Assembly (NCBI GenBank): GCA_020054965.1
Contig: JAIMZO010000082.1
Span: 1 to 6,958 of the forward strand
Direction: 5' to 3'
From: Spirochaeta sp.
GTDB taxonomy: Bacteria > Spirochaetota > Spirochaetia > Sphaerochaetales > Sphaerochaetaceae
DNA length: 6,958 nt
Position numbers and translations under genes: made by a program. The notes under the pieces are model-generated. The model was given only the letters and a program-made list of their open reading frames with translations, made no database searches and was not told the DNA's origin. Of this stretch, positions 5,545 through 6,958 are shown one piece after another. Every line of letters begins with the position of its first letter. The first letter of the stretch is position 1.

Positions 5545-6467
5545 CTCTTTCCCCGTTGGCTGTGATGCAGTTTGATGTTCTGCTCGAGCGCCTGTTGATT
5601 GCTCTTCTTCTGGTAAAACTCTCTCTTCCCACTGTACAGCATCCAGAATACTCCGATGAGGGAGATCAGGGTCAGTACCATGGAGAAGGCAGAGGCCAGA
5701 GGCCAGTTCCTGGTCTTGGAGACTTGGTCGACGATGATGTTTCCGATCATGGTGGAGTCCTTGCCGCCAACCAGGAGTGGTACGGTATAGGCTCCAAAGA
5801 TTGGAATGAAGGTAAATATGAAGGAGGTACTCACTCCGCTCTTGATATTGGGAATCATGACCTTGATGATCGACTCCAGCTTGGTTGCCCCCAAGTCCCT
5901 GGCTGCATCGAGCAAGGCAAAGTCGAACTTGTCTATGGTCGTGAAGAGCGGAAGGATCGCAAAAGGGAGATACATGTATATTAGGACAACAATGACTGCC
6001 TGGTTGTTGTACATCAGGGCGAGGCTCTGATCGATCAGGCCAAGGTTTTTCAGCAGTGAGTTCAGAAATCCTTCACTGGATAGTATGGAGATCCATGCAT
6101 AGATACGGATCAGGGAGTTGGTCCAGAAGGGTATGATGATCAAGAACAGGAGAAACGTCTGGTGCTTGCTTTTTGCCATCGCGTATCCACAGGGGAGTGC
6201 TATCAAGAGACAAAGCAATGTTGAGACGACACTGATCCATACCGTCCTGAACAGTACCTTTGCAAAGCTTGGGTTGAACATCTGCTGATAGGCAGAGAGG
6301 GAGAACTCCCACTCAACGCCTCCGTAGAGGCCACGCTTGAGGAAGCTGTAGAGGATGATGATGCTGATGGGAATTGTAAAGAAGAGTGTGAACCAGATTC
6401 CCATGGGAGCGCTGTAGAGCGTTCCAAGCAATCGCTCCCGTTCCTTTGGTTTGAGAATTCGCTTCAT
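5541..6467 (-). CDS. potB: Spermidine/putrescine ABC transporter permease PotB
   Basis: This is the first inner-membrane permease of the polyamine importer. At 308 residues it is slightly longer than typical (about 275-300), with a basic, polar C-terminal tail after residue 280. Hydrophobic segments lie near 15-42, 72-95, 103-128, 154-178, 213-235 and 258-279. The signature IIPFWTNSLIRIYAWISIL (111-129) is strongly PotB-like. The EAA loop for ATPase contact is at 187-211 (LDAARDLGATKLESIIKVMIP, with Asp in the first position). The start overlaps the potA stop as ATGA (6464-6467), and the stop overlaps potC in the same way, so potA-potB-potC form one operon. Confidence 0.94.
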   Translation of the reverse strand: MKRILKPKERERLLGTLYSAPMGIWFTLFFTIPISIIILYSFLKRGLYGGVEWEFSLSAYQQMFNPSFAKVLFRTVWISVVSTLLCLLIALPCGYAMAKSKHQTFLLFLIIIPFWTNSLIRIYAWISILSSEGFLNSLLKNLGLIDQSLALMYNNQAVIVVLIYMYLPFAILPLFTTIDKFDFALLDAARDLGATKLESIIKVMIPNIKSGVSTSFIFTFIPIFGAYTVPLLVGGKDSTMIGNIIVDQVSKTRNWPLASAFSMVLTLISLIGVFWMLYSGKREFYQKKSNQQALEQNIKLHHSQRGKR

Positions 6468-6958
6468 TGCACAGTGTCCTTTACCAGGTAGCCGTCGTTA
6501 GCACTCCAGCTCACATAGACCGTATCCTTCCACTGGATCTCGGGGCCTTCTTCCAAGAATACGGTGTGTTGCTTGAATACTTTCACCAGTGTGTCAGGTT
6601 CCTTTTCCAATTTGACAAAGAACTTCGATTGGAATCCTGAATAGATGGGTTCTTCCACAATACCTTTAAAAGTGTTCATGGTTATATTGTTGCTTCTTGG
6701 AGGATTGGGCGAAATCCTGATTTTCTCTGGGCGGACGGTAAAGTCGAGCGTAGACCCAACTTCCTGGGCCTCTGAATCAGTTACATACACTTCACCCTGC
6801 AGCTGAGGGACCTCAACGCGTAGGAGGTACTCTTCTCCTTGTGGTTCACAGGAGAGTACCGTACAGGGGAATATGTTTGTCTCTCCGATGAAGCTGGCAA
6901 CAAATCTGGTTGCTGGAGCTTCATAGATCTCGTAGGGAGTTCCTATCTGCAATACCTT
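6464..6958 (-). CDS. potA: Spermidine/putrescine ABC transporter ATPase PotA, C-terminal part (N-terminus outside window)
   Basis: About 164 C-terminal residues are present; the frame runs off the right edge. It begins at the end of the nucleotide-binding domain, in the sequence KVLQIGTPYEIYEAPATRFVA typical of this ATPase class just after the H-loop. It continues with SFIGETN and a TOBE-type beta-barrel regulatory domain: FTVRPEKIRIS (about 6712-6742), then GIVEEPIYSGFQSKFFVKLE and DTVYVSWSANDGYLV near the end. Walker A, Walker B and the ABC signature are not in this window. TOBE domains in this family help regulate the ATPase and contact the partner subunit. It overlaps potB by four bases, as expected of a coupled potABC operon. 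Confidence 0.92.
   Translation of the reverse strand, partial: KVLQIGTPYEIYEAPATRFVASFIGETNIFPCTVLSCEPQGEEYLLRVEVPQLQGEVYVTDSEAQEVGSTLDFTVRPEKIRISPNPPRSNNITMNTFKGIVEEPIYSGFQSKFFVKLEKEPDTLVKVFKQHTVFLEEGPEIQWKDTVYVSWSANDGYLVKDTVQ

Noticed and set aside
6950..6952. TTG start for the PotA fragment at 6952
   Set aside because: The two codons upstream to the window edge stay in frame and the sequence begins mid-domain; this is a truncated gene, not a start.

Overview
The window is ordinary-looking bacterial chromosomal DNA of roughly balanced base composition, with strong Shine-Dalgarno sites and tightly packed genes. Nearly all genes are on the minus strand. The gene content (acetyl-type MetA, MetY, PutP, PotABC) fits many anaerobic or host-associated bacteria. 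A spirochaete such as a Sphaerochaeta relative is my weak guess, and nothing here fixes the taxon. The first 17 bases exactly match the 3' end of the Illumina TruSeq read-1 adapter as I remember it. The left edge is therefore probably a contig end with untrimmed adapter, and native sequence starts near position 18.

Left third, sulfur amino acids. A plus-strand purine nucleoside / methylthio-nucleoside phosphorylase (N-terminus missing) runs to 547 and overlaps, tail to tail, the end of metA. On the minus strand metY (1434-2735) and metA (526-1443) form a two-gene operon with a 10-base overlap. MetA carries the glutamate at residue 111 that marks acetyl-CoA-using enzymes, so MetA should make O-acetylhomoserine. 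MetY then sulfhydrylates this to homocysteine.

metY leader, 2736-3078. This is the most interesting stretch. A near-consensus sigma-70-type promoter (TTGACC-N17-TATACT) directs a leader of about 240 nt towards metY. The leader contains two tandem 19-codon mini-ORFs, each with its own Shine-Dalgarno sequence. The first has four methionines and one cysteine in 19 residues. The second has a perfect hairpin inside its codons, and one arm of that hairpin can alternatively pair with a second hairpin downstream. No known SAM riboswitch fold was recognisable by eye. This suggests peptide-coupled regulation of methionine synthesis, which is inference. A 12-bp perfect palindrome abuts the -35 box.

Middle, 3079-4740. 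putP (Na+/proline-type symporter of the SSF family) ends in a GC-rich hairpin terminator. It has its own promoter in the gap after potC. A perfect 21-bp inverted repeat sits at the predicted transcription start and touches the putP ribosome binding site. Two TTTATGCAT repeats lie exactly 10 bp apart further upstream.

Right third, 4741-6958. This is the spermidine/putrescine ABC transporter operon potA (C-terminal part only) - potB - potC on the minus strand, with ATGA overlaps at both junctions. The usual binding-protein gene potD does not follow potC within this window.
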